From CAZGCA01 sp964524145 (GTDB lineage Bacteria > Hydrogenedentota > CAZGCA01): a stretch of DNA of 64,000 nt. Within the stretch, counting starts at the first letter, position 1. Every line of letters starts with the position of its first letter. The position numbers and the translations under genes are program-made. The stretch covers positions 3,060-67,059 of the forward strand of contig CAZGCA010000023.1 in NCBI GenBank assembly GCA_964524145.1. Reading direction: 5' to 3'. The notes under the pieces were generated by a model. The model did no database searches and was not told the DNA's origin. It was given only the letters and a program-made list of their open reading frames with translations. Below, piece after piece: positions 52,052 to 60,754 of this stretch.

Positions 52052-53251
52052 CTAGAACTTCGGCGCAAGCGTTTCGTTCGAGTTATAGACCTCGTCCCAG
52101 GTGGTCTCCTTGCGGTTGTATGCAGCCGTTCGGGCGAGCACGGCGGTCATCGTGCTCAGGCCACCGTAGAGGGAGTCGTTGCGGTTGGTCCCGCTCTGTA
52201 TACCGTCGACAAACGCGTTGACAGCGTTCGTGATATGAAAGTTGCTACTCCGCGGTCCCTTGAACCTCCACGGGTTCTCGCCCGTTATCCGCCCGTACTT
52301 CATATCCACACTGCCCTTCGAACCGAAAAGCTGTTCCGAGACGTCGTTCCATCCTTTCTGGAACTGTGTCGAGCTGAACGAGACGTGGACGCCGCCCGGG
52401 TACTCGAAGACGATGTTGAAATGGTCGAACACGTCGCCGATGTCCGTCCGGGCCTTCCGGCCTCCCATCCCTACTGCACGAACCGGGTGCGTCCCGATGA
52501 ACCAGTTGCATATATCGATATTGTGGACGTTCTGCTCGATGATTATGTCGCCCGAAAGCCCGCGGAAGAAGTACCAGTTCCGTATCTGGAACTCCTGCTC
52601 GGACCACGACGGCTGGCGGGGATCGCGTTTGAGGTCGCCGCCAAGCCATTGCGCGCGTCCGCTGGCTATAATGCCAAGGTCGCCGTTATCTACCCGGCGC
52701 TTCGCTTCGGTGTATTCGTCGCCGTACCGTCGCTGCAGCCCGAGCGTCACACAGAGCTTGCCTTCCGCTTTCTTCCCGGCCTCGATGATTCGCCGGCAGC
52801 CCGGCGCGTCTATCGCAACGGGTTTCTCGAGATAGCAGTGCTTCCCCTTGTCAACCACCGCCTCGAACTGTTCGGGATGGAAATACGCCGGTGTCGTGAG
52901 CAGCACGGCGTCCACGCCCGAATCGAGCAGTTCCTTGTACGCGTCGAACCCTTTGTATAACCGCGACTTCGGTATCTCGAGCCGGCCCCGGATCGCCTCC
53001 AGCTTGTCGTCGTACAGGTCGGCGGCTGCAACGATCTTCACGTCCGGCCGCGCAAAGAAGTCCCGTGCCACGCGCGTCCCACGGCCGCCCGAGCCAATTA
53101 TCCCCAGCTCGACGGTAGAGTTTGCAGCCGCGCCCAGCGCCGACTCGGGTTTCAGCAGCAGCACGCTCGATGTCGCAACCGTAGCCGCCGTCGCCGACTT
53201 GAAGAAGTCACGCCTCGAGACATCGTCTTGCTCATGCTTCTCCGTCATCAC
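52052..53251 (-). CDS. Tat-exported Gfo/Idh/MocA family oxidoreductase
   Basis: 399 residues. A twin-arginine signal (SRRDFFKSATAATVATSS) precedes the Rossmann fold GIIGSGGRGTRVARDFF. The catalytic motif EKPVA, QRRYGDEY and the histidine segment EQNVHNIDICNWF follow. This is the glycosyl-hydrolase/dehydrogenase-like subgroup common in Planctomycetes relatives; the NAD(P) cofactor would be carried in the folded, exported protein. It lies 57 bp before the creatininase-like gene and 73 bp after the isomerase gene. Confidence 0.93.
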   Translation of the reverse strand: MMTEKHEQDDVSRRDFFKSATAATVATSSVLLLKPESALGAAANSTVELGIIGSGGRGTRVARDFFARPDVKIVAAADLYDDKLEAIRGRLEIPKSRLYKGFDAYKELLDSGVDAVLLTTPAYFHPEQFEAVVDKGKHCYLEKPVAIDAPGCRRIIEAGKKAEGKLCVTLGLQRRYGDEYTEAKRRVDNGDLGIIASGRAQWLGGDLKRDPRQPSWSEQEFQIRNWYFFRGLSGDIIIEQNVHNIDICNWFIGTHPVRAVGMGGRKARTDIGDVFDHFNIVFEYPGGVHVSFSSTQFQKGWNDVSEQLFGSKGSVDMKYGRITGENPWRFKGPRSSNFHITNAVNAFVDGIQSGTNRNDSLYGGLSTMTAVLARTAAYNRKETTWDEVYNSNETLAPKF

Positions 53252-53324
53252 TTATATCCTTTCATGCAACGCACATCAGTACGGCTTACACGTCGGTCCG
53301 ACGTTCATCATCAGCAGACGCCTG

Positions 53325-54215
53325 CTACCATTGATCCGCCTCGATGACCGCTGCCAGCGCCGCCTCTACTCCCGCCTCGGATCGGTCGATCGGGCCGAAT
53401 TCGAGCGCGACAATGTCTCTGTATCCGGCCTCGTAGATCGCCTTGAACACGTTCTTGTAGTTTATCTCGCCGGTGCCCGGCTCGTGACGGCCCGGGTTGT
53501 CGGCGACATGAAAATGGCCGATCGCCCCTCTTTTGAGGTACCTCTGTATGTTCCGTATCAGGTTGCCTTCGGTGATCTGCTGGTGGTATATGTCGAAAAG
53601 GATCTTGACGTTCTCGCTGTCCACCGCCCGGATGATCTTCGCCGCCTCATCCGATCTCGAAAGGAAAAAGCCCCTGTGGTCGACGAGCACGTTGAGCGGT
53701 TCGATCACGATCATCACGCCTTCGCCTTCCGCTATCGGCGCGAGCTTCTTCAGACACGCGATCACGTGGTCCTTCTGTTTTTCGCGCGATACGCCCCTGC
53801 GTTCGTTGCCCGTGAGGCCCACGAGACGTTTGACGTTAAGCCTGTGGGCCGCCTTGACCGCCGCGCGAAACTGTCTGATCACCTTGCTGTGATCGTCCGG
53901 GTCGACCATGCCGCCGGGAGCGATCCTCCCCGCACCGATGATACAGCTATATTCCAGCCCGAGCTCGCCGGCCTTGTTGCGCACGGCGTCGAGGTCAAGC
54001 CGGTCCCACCCGAGCTGCTCGAACGCGACAAACCCGTGCGCCGCGATTTGTTCGAGCTGCTCCTCGAAAGTTCCTTTGAAGAAACCGGGCGACACGGCAA
54101 TCTTCGTGCGCAACTTCGGCTTGCCTTCCGCGCCGGCGGCCGCGTTCGCACCAGCAACTATTGGTGCCGAACATATAGCTGTGCCCGCTGCTTTTACAAA
54201 CGTTCTGCGGTCCAT
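53325..54215 (-). CDS. Tat-exported TIM-barrel sugar isomerase/epimerase (Hyi-like)
   Basis: 296 residues. The Tat signal DRRTFVKAAGTAICSAPIVAGANA precedes an AP-endonuclease-2/xylose-isomerase-like barrel. Metal and catalytic segments match hydroxypyruvate isomerase-like proteins: VIEPLNVLVDHRGFFLS, ILFDIYHQQITEGNL, HFHVADNPGRHEPGTGEI and IVALEFGP. It is first in the minus-strand operon. A possible promoter is TTGACA (complement of 54288-54293) with TAGGGT 17 bp downstream. The true substrate is unknown. Confidence 0.9.
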   Translation of the reverse strand: MDRRTFVKAAGTAICSAPIVAGANAAAGAEGKPKLRTKIAVSPGFFKGTFEEQLEQIAAHGFVAFEQLGWDRLDLDAVRNKAGELGLEYSCIIGAGRIAPGGMVDPDDHSKVIRQFRAAVKAAHRLNVKRLVGLTGNERRGVSREKQKDHVIACLKKLAPIAEGEGVMIVIEPLNVLVDHRGFFLSRSDEAAKIIRAVDSENVKILFDIYHQQITEGNLIRNIQRYLKRGAIGHFHVADNPGRHEPGTGEINYKNVFKAIYEAGYRDIVALEFGPIDRSEAGVEAALAAVIEADQW

Positions 54216-54373
54216 CGTTCATTTCCCTCCGAGGTTTCACTTGTTCCCAAAGACTGTGGCAGTAACCCTACCACGCTCTGTTCCCCTTGTCAAAGGGGTA
54301 GGCTGACCGTAACGTCCTACCCTCTTGGAACAGCTTGGTGGTACAATGACGCAAGGACAGTATCCTGGATGAG

Positions 54374-55567
54374 ATGTGTAAAGAAGACCGGAGAAACATC
54401 TGCGTGCCCGACGAAGCGGTTCTTGAGCCAAACCTCATGCGCAACCTCCCGCTTTACGTTCATATACCGTTTTGTGTCCGCAAATGCCGGTACTGCGATT
54501 TCGTCTCGTATCCTGTAACCGATGTGCCTTCACTAGACAGCTATATCGACTGTCTTAAGGCGGAATCGGCAGCACGCGCGCTCGACCGGCGCATCGGGAC
54601 CGTATACATAGGCGGTGGTACACCATCGCTTCTCGCGCCCGGACAAGTCGAGGATTTGCTGGCCGCAATCCGCAGGGACTTCAACATTGTCCGGAACGCT
54701 GAAATAACCATCGAGGCCAACCCCGGAGACGTCTCTTCCGAAAAGGTCGACGGCTGGCTCGCTGCCGGTGTCAACCGGTTGAGTCTCGGCGTCCAGAGCT
54801 TCGACGACGGCGTGCTCGCATTCCTTGGCCGGCGGCACACCGTTTCAGTTGCGCTCGACTCGTTCAACACGGCACGACGGGCAGGGTTCAATAACGTCAG
54901 CATGGACCTTATCTTCGCTGTGCCCGGGCAGACGCCGGACTCCTGGCGCGAAACGCTTGGGCGCGCAATCGATCTCAATCCGGAACACGTCTCCGCCTAC
55001 AATCTCACCTACGAACAGGGCACCCCTCTGTATGAAGACGCTGAGGCCGGCCGCGTCGTGAAGGTTGGCGACGAGGATGAGGCGCAGATGTATCTCGACG
55101 TGATGGAAGTTCTCTCGTCCGCCGGTTACGAACACTACGAAGTGTCAAACTTCGCGCGGCCCGGGTTTCGCTCGGCTCACAACCAAACGTACTGGCTGAA
55201 CGAGGAGTACATCGGCCTCGGAACGGCTGCGTTCTCCTACATTCACGGTGAGAGAATGTCGAACGCCCGCGGCCATGAAGACTACTGCGAGACGGTTCGC
55301 AAGACCGGCTCGGGCGTCGTCGAGCGAGAGACCATACCTCACGAGATGCAGATGATAGAGACGATAATCCAGGGGCTCCGGCTGACCGACGGCATAGACG
55401 TTGCCCGATTCGAGCAAAGGTTTGGCTGCGCAGTGGTCGAAACCTATCGAGACGCCATCGCGGAACTTGAGCAGGAAGACCTCATCGTCGCCGACACCGA
55501 CCGAATAAGGCCCACACGTCGTGGTCTGCTGTTCAACAACGAGGTCGCACTCAGATTCTTGCCGTGA
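54374..55567 (+). CDS. hemW: HemW-like radical SAM protein
   Basis: Up to 397 residues; ATG 54437 (376 residues) is an alternative start, and neither has a strong ribosome-binding site. The 4Fe-4S motif is FCVRKCRYCDF (CxxxCxxC), without the extra Cys of coproporphyrinogen dehydrogenase HemN, which marks the HemW haem-chaperone group. YIGGGTPSLL, NPGDV, RLSLGVQSFDD, MDLIFAVPGQT and YEVSNFARPG are family signatures. The C-terminal HemN_C domain ends RRGLLFNNEVALRFLP. It is cytoplasmic and should deliver haem to respiratory proteins. Confidence 0.93.
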   Translation: MCKEDRRNICVPDEAVLEPNLMRNLPLYVHIPFCVRKCRYCDFVSYPVTDVPSLDSYIDCLKAESAARALDRRIGTVYIGGGTPSLLAPGQVEDLLAAIRRDFNIVRNAEITIEANPGDVSSEKVDGWLAAGVNRLSLGVQSFDDGVLAFLGRRHTVSVALDSFNTARRAGFNNVSMDLIFAVPGQTPDSWRETLGRAIDLNPEHVSAYNLTYEQGTPLYEDAEAGRVVKVGDEDEAQMYLDVMEVLSSAGYEHYEVSNFARPGFRSAHNQTYWLNEEYIGLGTAAFSYIHGERMSNARGHEDYCETVRKTGSGVVERETIPHEMQMIETIIQGLRLTDGIDVARFEQRFGCAVVETYRDAIAELEQEDLIVADTDRIRPTRRGLLFNNEVALRFLP

Positions 55568-56079
55568 CCCGCCCGGGCAGCATCCCGCCGAGAATCTGCC
55601 CGTTGCCACTCGCTGGTTGCCAGATCGCGCAGGAAACAGTCGTCCAGTTGGTGCCCGCCAAAAGTTACCACTGGTCAATGTCCGCAATATCAGGGCTCTG
55701 CCCAGGAATCGGGTCGAATGTTACTTAAGCATTGCGCTGACTGGAGTTATGGAATTGAGCACGGGAGAAACGTCCTCGAGCATGGTGGAATGGAGCGATG
55801 AGAGATAAGATCAAGACTCATTGCCCGCCCACAGGAGTCCGTAACGTATTGAATATAAATGGGTTGCGCAGCAATCGCGAGCCCCGATTTACGGGGTTTC
55901 GGGTAAACGTTGCGCCCCGTTTTCCCGGCTTAACCAGGGTTTTCATCGAGCAGATGGTCTATGGTATGTGCGCCGGGCAGCAGGTGAAACGCTCGGAGAT
56001 AGCGTGATGGTCGCGGCAGGATGCGAACACTGTGCATTCTGCGCGATGGGGTGGGTCGGTCGTAAATTTCGGTCGTAAA
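55568..56079. other. Intergenic between convergent hemW and lexA
   Basis: No gene I can support; short frames at 55749-55808 and 55798-56007 lack recognisable features. It contains a hairpin CCCCG-ATTTA-CGGGG followed by TTT (55882-55899), a possible terminator, and a tandem 13-bp repeat TCGGTCGTAAATT (56056-56068 and 56069-56081) whose second unit overlaps the lexA stop codon. Confidence 0.45.
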
Positions 56080-56697
56080 TTAAGGAAGGTATTTTCTTAT
56101 GAGCCCTATTACTTTCCCCTGTATGCGGAGCCGGTGCGGCTCGACGCGGATGGGTTCTACGGACTCATTCGCAGGTTGGAGGCGTATGTGGTCGCGTTCG
56201 CGATGGAACCGTTTCAACGTTGCCTGCTCGTCGTCAACGAGCGCAACGACGGTTTCGCCGTTTTCTGCAGTACGTGACTCCTCGATGATGATGTAGTCGC
56301 CGTCCTGTATGTTGTCGTTGATCATCGAGTCGCCCTTGACTTTGAGCACAAACGTGCGTTTGCCGCGAACCATGTCGCGCGGGACAGCGATAGTCTCGTT
56401 GTCGAGAACGGCTTCAATAGGCCTCCCGGCGGCGATTCGCCCGAGAAGAGGAAGGTCGACAGTGCGCCAATCCACAGCATCGCCGAGATCAATTACGCGG
56501 AGAGACCTGCTCTGGTTCGAGCCACGCTCGATAAGACCTTTTTCGGCCAGGCGCGAAAGGTGTGCGTGAACCGTTGCGACCGAAGATAAACCGAAATGAT
56601 CGGCTGTCTCCTGCAAGCTTGGTGCGTAGCCGTGGCCTGCGATAAAATCGGTAAGAAAGTCAAGAATCTCACGCTGCCGCTTTGTCAGACTTAACAT
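56080..56697 (-). CDS. lexA: LexA SOS repressor
   Basis: 205 residues. The winged helix-turn-helix (about 1-65: TKRQREILDFLTDFIAGHGYAPSLQETADHFGLSS) is followed by the cleavage site in GRIAAGRP (Ala-Gly) and the S24 protease domain. The catalytic Ser is in KGDSMI and Lys in EQATLKRF. RecA-stimulated self-cleavage derepresses the SOS regulon. A perfect 12-bp palindrome lies just upstream of the ribosome-binding site and is the best autoregulatory operator candidate. Confidence 0.96.
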   Translation of the reverse strand: MLSLTKRQREILDFLTDFIAGHGYAPSLQETADHFGLSSVATVHAHLSRLAEKGLIERGSNQSRSLRVIDLGDAVDWRTVDLPLLGRIAAGRPIEAVLDNETIAVPRDMVRGKRTFVLKVKGDSMINDNIQDGDYIIIEESRTAENGETVVALVDDEQATLKRFHRERDHIRLQPANESVEPIRVEPHRLRIQGKVIGLIRKYLP

Positions 56698-56711
56698 CTA
56701 GGGGCCTCCTT

Positions 56712-56723
56712 TCCTGTACAGGA
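56712..56723. promoter_or_regulatory. Palindrome before lexA, operator candidate
   Basis: TCCTGTACAGGA is a perfect 12-bp palindrome directly upstream of the AAGGAGG of lexA. Autoregulation is usual for lexA, but the LexA site of this lineage is not known to me, and I did not find further copies. Confidence 0.4.
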
Positions 56724-56729
56724 GGGATT

Positions 56730-56781
56730 GGGTGGCGCAGCGTTAGGGTGGGCCACACGATGCGCCACCCTCCTGGTTTTT
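56730..56781. terminator. 10-bp hairpin with T-run upstream of lexA
   Basis: GGGTGGCGCA (56730-56739) and TGCGCCACCC (56761-56770) are perfect arms around a 21-nt loop, with GGTTTTT shortly after on the plus strand. It could terminate plus-strand readthrough, or form in the lexA leader on the minus strand. Confidence 0.5.
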
Positions 56782-56851
56782 GGCGAACACCGAAATTATA
56801 CACGAAAACAGAGCAAATGTCAAGCGAAAAGCGTTGCGGGTCGTAGGCATT

Positions 56852-56925
56852 GAGTGACGCGGGAAGGCGCGGGAGAAAAGAGGAGCCAAGAATGATGGGA
56901 ATCAGTCAGGTATCACGGCGACGCT
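56852..56925 (+). repeat. Interspersed repeat, diverged copy B
   Basis: Aligns without gaps to 62314-62387 with 54 of 74 identical bases, including GGAGCCA, CAGGTATC and ACGC blocks. The flanking inverted repeats of the other copy are not preserved here. It lies upstream of rsmG, where I see no other gene. Confidence 0.6.
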
Positions 56926-57252
56926 GATTGCCAGTTGTTTATCCTTCGAGGGACCGAATCCATGGGTAGACGCGCAAGGTTCCTTTACGAGAGTGGAGTC
57001 CGCCTGGGCGGGGAAGGCGGAGTGCATGTCGCTTAACGATACGATTTGTATCTGCTGGTCAAACACATCCTGGGTTGTATAACTTGAAGCCAGGCTGCGG
57101 GTCAAGGGGAGGGGGAGAGGAGAATGGTGCAACTCGGAAATGCTGGCCGGGGACGGACACACAATAGCTGCAAGGGAGCGTACAAGAGGAGAGGCGGCGG
57201 ATGCGAGAAGGGAGGTGTGGACAATGGCAAGATGCCGTGGTATGATTGGGGC

Positions 57253-57969
57253 ATGGACGAGATCGAGCGAAAGGTGATGCAACAGGCGGACAGGAGAGGC
57301 GTGGAGCTGTCGGCGGAGCAGATAGTAAGGATGGGGGAGTATGTGCGGGAGGTAATGGACTGGAATAGACGAAAGAACCTCGTTGCCGCGAAATCTGCCG
57401 AGCGGTTCGTAGAGGAACACGTGGGTGATGCGATGTCGCTGTTCGGGTTATGTGAGCAATGGGCGGGCGCGAAGCTCGGGGATATAGGGAGCGGGGCAGG
57501 TCTCCCTGGGGTGCCGTTGAAGGTTATGTTCCCGAAGCTCGAGGTGACGATAATTGAGTCGTCGGAGACGAAGGCGGTGGTCTTGGAACGAATAATAGCC
57601 AGGTTGGATCTTGGCGACGTGCGTGTTCTGTGTGGTCGTGCGGAGGATGTGGGTCGGTTAGAAGAGTACAGAGGGAAGTTTGACCTTGCGACGGCTCGTG
57701 CTGTGGGGTCGATTGGAGCAACGGCGGAGTTGGCGTTGCCACTGTTGATGGTTGGTGGATTGTTTTTCGCTCAACGGGGAAAGGTGGGGGGACCGGAGTT
57801 GAAAGACGCGGAAGCTATGATACGTGAGTTGGGGGCAGAGATACTCGAGATCAAGAGAATGGGCGAGGGATTTGGAGGGGGTCAAAGGCAGCTTTTGTTA
57901 ATTAAGAAGCGGGTCAGAACGCCAGAGCGGTATCCGCGTTCGGGGAAGGCGCTGGGGAGAGTGCCTTAA
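57253..57969 (+). CDS. rsmG: 16S rRNA (guanine527-N7)-methyltransferase RsmG (GidB)
   Basis: About 238 residues. The SAM-binding motif LGDIGSGAGLPGVPLKV, VTIIESSETKAVVLE and FDLATARAVG are diagnostic of RsmG, which methylates N7 of G527 in 16S rRNA. The start is uncertain: ATG 57253 gives a typical N-terminus (MDEIERKVMQQ), ATG 57232 is also in frame, and the frame stays open back to 57124. A strong GGAGGTG at 57211-57217 serves an out-of-frame ATG at 57224 with a short product, so leader-peptide coupling is possible. parS sites follow directly. Confidence 0.92.
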   Translation: MDEIERKVMQQADRRGVELSAEQIVRMGEYVREVMDWNRRKNLVAAKSAERFVEEHVGDAMSLFGLCEQWAGAKLGDIGSGAGLPGVPLKVMFPKLEVTIIESSETKAVVLERIIARLDLGDVRVLCGRAEDVGRLEEYRGKFDLATARAVGSIGATAELALPLLMVGGLFFAQRGKVGGPELKDAEAMIRELGAEILEIKRMGEGFGGGQRQLLLIKKRVRTPERYPRSGKALGRVP

Positions 57970-57980
57970 GCAGACGCAAA

Positions 57981-57996
57981 TGTTCCACGTGGAACA
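57981..57996. promoter_or_regulatory. parS: parS centromere site 1
   Basis: TGTTCCACGTGGAACA is a perfect 16-bp palindrome, a ParB-binding parS variant, 11 bp after the rsmG stop codon. parS sites near gidB are typical of origin-proximal DNA. ParB loads here with CTP to form the segregation complex. Confidence 0.93.
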
Positions 57997-58025
57997 CTTG
58001 GCTCTAGATCTTCTTTCTGCGTGTG

Positions 58026-58041
58026 TGTTCCACGTGGAACA
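58026..58041. promoter_or_regulatory. parS: parS centromere site 2
   Basis: A second perfect copy of TGTTCCACGTGGAACA, 45 bp from the first. Paired sites make chance occurrence very unlikely. Confidence 0.93.
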
Positions 58042-58043
58042 CT

Positions 58044-58052
58044 TGTGGATAA
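58044..58052 (-). promoter_or_regulatory. DnaA box next to parS
   Basis: TGTGGATAA is the exact complement of the consensus DnaA box TTATCCACA, 2 bp after parS site 2. No cluster of further boxes and no AT-rich unwinding region is evident up to 58302, so I do not call an origin here. That remaining stretch (58053-58302) holds no gene I can support. Confidence 0.6.
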
Positions 58053-58302
58053 CTTCCCTTTCCCCGGCCAGCTGGGCGCTACTACCTTTCGTGCGGCTGG
58101 CGCGGTTCGTACGCCGAGCACCTCCCACTCGTCCCAAACGGAAGCAAGCTCACCCGATCTTTGAGCCTGAGAGCGCAGCTGACCAAGGATAGCCCGCCTT
58201 GCCATCAACCCAGACGTGCCGTAACCCCTGTCGCAACAATTGGTTACGCTAAAACACGGCGGCGCATATTGCGCGGTATGCGCAGTTAGTTGCGGCCAGT
58301 GG

Positions 58303-58923
58303 CTACCGAAGGAACGGGTTGTACTTCTTCTCCGCGCCTATCGTGGTCTTGGGTCCGTGACCCGAGTAGATGACGGTCTCATCTCCGAGCGGGACGAGCT
58401 TGGCATGTATGGACTGCATCAGTGTTTCGTAGGAACCTCCGGGCAGGTCGGTGCGCCCTATAGAGCCTGCGAAGAGCACGTCCCCGACGAAGGCGCATCC
58501 GCTCTGGTATAGGGTGATGCTTCCTGGCGAGTGGCCGGGTGTCTCGATAACGCGAAGAGCGATACTGCCGAACTCGACGGTATCATCTTCCTTGAGGAAA
58601 TCGTCGGGCTCCGGGGACGGATCGACCCTGAACCCAAACATTAGTCCTTGAGCGACAAGGTTTTCCAGAAACGGCAGCTCGGTCTCGTGGATCAGCAGCT
58701 TTGCGCCCGTCGCCTCAATAGCGGGTTTGTTGCCGGCAGCGTGGTCTGCGTGGCAGTGTGTATTGATAACGTACCGAACCTGCAGTTGTTGGTCTTCGAC
58801 GTATCGCGCGAGCGATTTCGAGTAGTCTCCGGGATCGATTATGATCGCCTCGCGAGACGCCTCATCGCTCACCACATAACAGTTTGTCTCGATAACACCA
58901 AGAGCGAACCCTTTGATCTTCAA
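58303..58923 (-). CDS. MBL-fold metallo-hydrolase (glyoxalase II-like)
   Basis: 206 residues. The dinuclear metal motif is NTHCHADHAAGN (His56, His58, Asp60, His61), with further ligand segments PGHSPGS, VGDVLF and SGHGP. NCYVVSDEASREAIIIDPG is the usual opening. It is the short hydrolase type (YcbL/glyoxalase II-like) without the C-terminal helical domain of true GloB, so the substrate may be a thioester or other ester. It is monocistronic, and no glyoxalase I gene is adjacent. Confidence 0.92.
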   Translation of the reverse strand: MKIKGFALGVIETNCYVVSDEASREAIIIDPGDYSKSLARYVEDQQLQVRYVINTHCHADHAAGNKPAIEATGAKLLIHETELPFLENLVAQGLMFGFRVDPSPEPDDFLKEDDTVEFGSIALRVIETPGHSPGSITLYQSGCAFVGDVLFAGSIGRTDLPGGSYETLMQSIHAKLVPLGDETVIYSGHGPKTTIGAEKKYNPFLR

Positions 58924-59152
58924 TTCAGCCCGACCTTTCTCCTGACACGCCCGTTGTGGGCGGCATATCCTGGCGCGGCACCGTGCACCTTCCTCAATTC
59001 AGCCCTATGCTCGCATCTCGCAACCCCGGTATCTTACCACTGACACGCTCCTTCTGCAAGCGCGTAGCTTGTTCGAGGGGATTCTCTGAGCCGACTGCTG
59101 ACATGTGATTCGTATCGGCTACTGCAAAAAGATCGTCTGTGCGACCCTGCTC

Positions 59153-59181
59153 TTGACACGAGAGATCTTACGCTGTATAAC
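59153..59181 (+). promoter_or_regulatory. Sigma-70-type promoter of the sulfatase gene
   Basis: TTGACA (59153-59158), a 17-bp spacer and TATAAC (59176-59181). It lies inside the longest in-frame extension, supporting a start at 59237. Confidence 0.7.
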
Positions 59182-59236
59182 GGCTTCAACAGACACGCTC
59201 GACAAACACAATATGAACGACGGAGAGCAATGCGCA

Positions 59237-60751
59237 ATGTCAGCTTCGTTCCAGCCCACACGTCGCGGTTTCATCAAGACGGTGGCGGCAACCACCCTGG
59301 GGGTCAACGTTATGGGCAGCAGCAAGAAACCGCGTAAGCCGAACCTGCTTTTCATCTGGACCGACGAGCAGCGGGCCGACACGATGCAGGTCTACGGCAA
59401 CCACAAGATACACGCGCCCAATCTCAACAGGCTGGCGAGCGAGAGCCTTGTGTTCGAGAACGCGTATGTCAGCCAGCCGGTATGCACGCCGTCGCGCTCG
59501 ACGGTGATGACAGGATTGTGGCCGCACAGCAACTCCTGCACTGAAAACAACATACCGCTGCCCGAGAACGTCCCGTGTTTTCCTGAGATCCTGGCCGATC
59601 CGGAGTATCGGACCGGTTATTTCGGCAAATGGCATCTGGGCGACGAGGTCTTTCGCCAGCACGGGTTTGAGGAATGGGTAAGTATCGAAGATATGTACCG
59701 GCGCCACTTTCGTGAGGGTCGCGACACCGACAAGAAGAGCAGCTACTGGCGTTTTCTCAAGGATCTCGGTTACGAGCCGGACACATCGAAGGGCGATTTC
59801 AGTCGCGGGTTTGCCGCGAGGCTGCCTATCGAGCACTGCAAACCGAAGTTTCTCGAGCTGAAAGCATGCGACTTTCTCCGGCGTCACCGCGACGAGCCGT
59901 TCATGTTATATGTCAACTTTCTCGAACCGCACATGCCGTTTTATGGTCCGCTCGACGACGAGCACGACCCGAACGAAGTGGACTTGCCGGCGAGTTTCGA
60001 CGACCCGCTCGAGGAAAACGAACCGTTGCGCTACCGCCTGTTGCGCGAACGGTACCGTCGGAAAGGACATGGAATCCACAACCTCGAAACCGAGCGCGGG
60101 TGGCGGCGGCTGATCGCAAACTATTGGGGATTGGTAACGCAGGTGGATTTAAGCGTGGGCGCTATTCTGAAAACGCTCGAGGAACAGGGTCTCGCTGACA
60201 CCACAATCGTGGTGTATACGAGCGATCACGGTGATATGATGGGCGCCCACAGACTGTTGGCCAAGACCGTGATGTACGAGGAATCGGTCAAAGTGCCGTG
60301 GCTGATGCGCATCCCGCAGATGGGACGGACCCAGCGTGTGGTCAAGAGCCGCGTGAGCCATATTGACCTCGTGCCGACCCTGCTGGACCTCATGGCCAGA
60401 CCTATGGAAGACAGGTTTCCGGGACAGAGTCTGGTGCCGCTGCTGAATCGAGGCGCGGTGACCGAAGACCATGTTTATATCGAGTGGAACCCCGCAGTCA
60501 AGCTCGGCAAACCCGTGGGCGGCATTCCCGGAGTCTCGGCCGAGGACGCTGAACGCGTCCATCGAGCACATGTGCATACGGTTATCTCTCCTGACGGGTG
60601 GAAGCTGTGCCTGAGCGATAAGGACAAGTGCCAACTGTTCAACCTGAACGAGGACCCGTGGGAGACGACGAACCTCTACTATTCAGTCGAGCATCGAGAC
60701 ACTATCACGCGTCTGACAAACAAGATCCGCGCGTGGCGGGAGCGCGTGTGA
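59237..60751 (+). CDS. Tat-exported type-I sulfatase
   Basis: 504 residues from ATG 59237 (CGGAGAG upstream). The twin-arginine signal PTRRGFIKTVAATTLG precedes the sulfatase domain. The metal site includes WTDEQRAD, and the formylglycine motif is CTPSR (Cys83) in QPVCTPSRSTVMTGLWPH. FGKWHLGD, SDHGDMMGAHRLLAKTVMYEESVKVP and HIDLVPTLLDLM complete the S1 family pattern. It removes sulfate esters, probably from sulfated polysaccharides, and must be matured by a formylglycine-generating or anaerobic maturase not found here. It ends 3 bp from the convergent ParA-like gene. Confidence 0.95.
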   Translation: MSASFQPTRRGFIKTVAATTLGVNVMGSSKKPRKPNLLFIWTDEQRADTMQVYGNHKIHAPNLNRLASESLVFENAYVSQPVCTPSRSTVMTGLWPHSNSCTENNIPLPENVPCFPEILADPEYRTGYFGKWHLGDEVFRQHGFEEWVSIEDMYRRHFREGRDTDKKSSYWRFLKDLGYEPDTSKGDFSRGFAARLPIEHCKPKFLELKACDFLRRHRDEPFMLYVNFLEPHMPFYGPLDDEHDPNEVDLPASFDDPLEENEPLRYRLLRERYRRKGHGIHNLETERGWRRLIANYWGLVTQVDLSVGAILKTLEEQGLADTTIVVYTSDHGDMMGAHRLLAKTVMYEESVKVPWLMRIPQMGRTQRVVKSRVSHIDLVPTLLDLMARPMEDRFPGQSLVPLLNRGAVTEDHVYIEWNPAVKLGKPVGGIPGVSAEDAERVHRAHVHTVISPDGWKLCLSDKDKCQLFNLNEDPWETTNLYYSVEHRDTITRLTNKIRAWRERV

Positions 60752-60754
60752 GTT

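Noticed and set aside
55798..56007. 69-codon frame between hemW and lexA
   Set aside because: No convincing ribosome site, domain or composition; it covers a hairpin likely to be a terminator.
57980..58192. Open frame beginning MFHVEH after rsmG
   Set aside because: The MFHVEH sequence is simply the translation of the parS palindrome and occurs twice; no ribosome site or domain.
58044..58302. Replication origin call beside parS
   Set aside because: Only one consensus DnaA box and no AT-rich unwinding region; parS and rsmG support proximity only.
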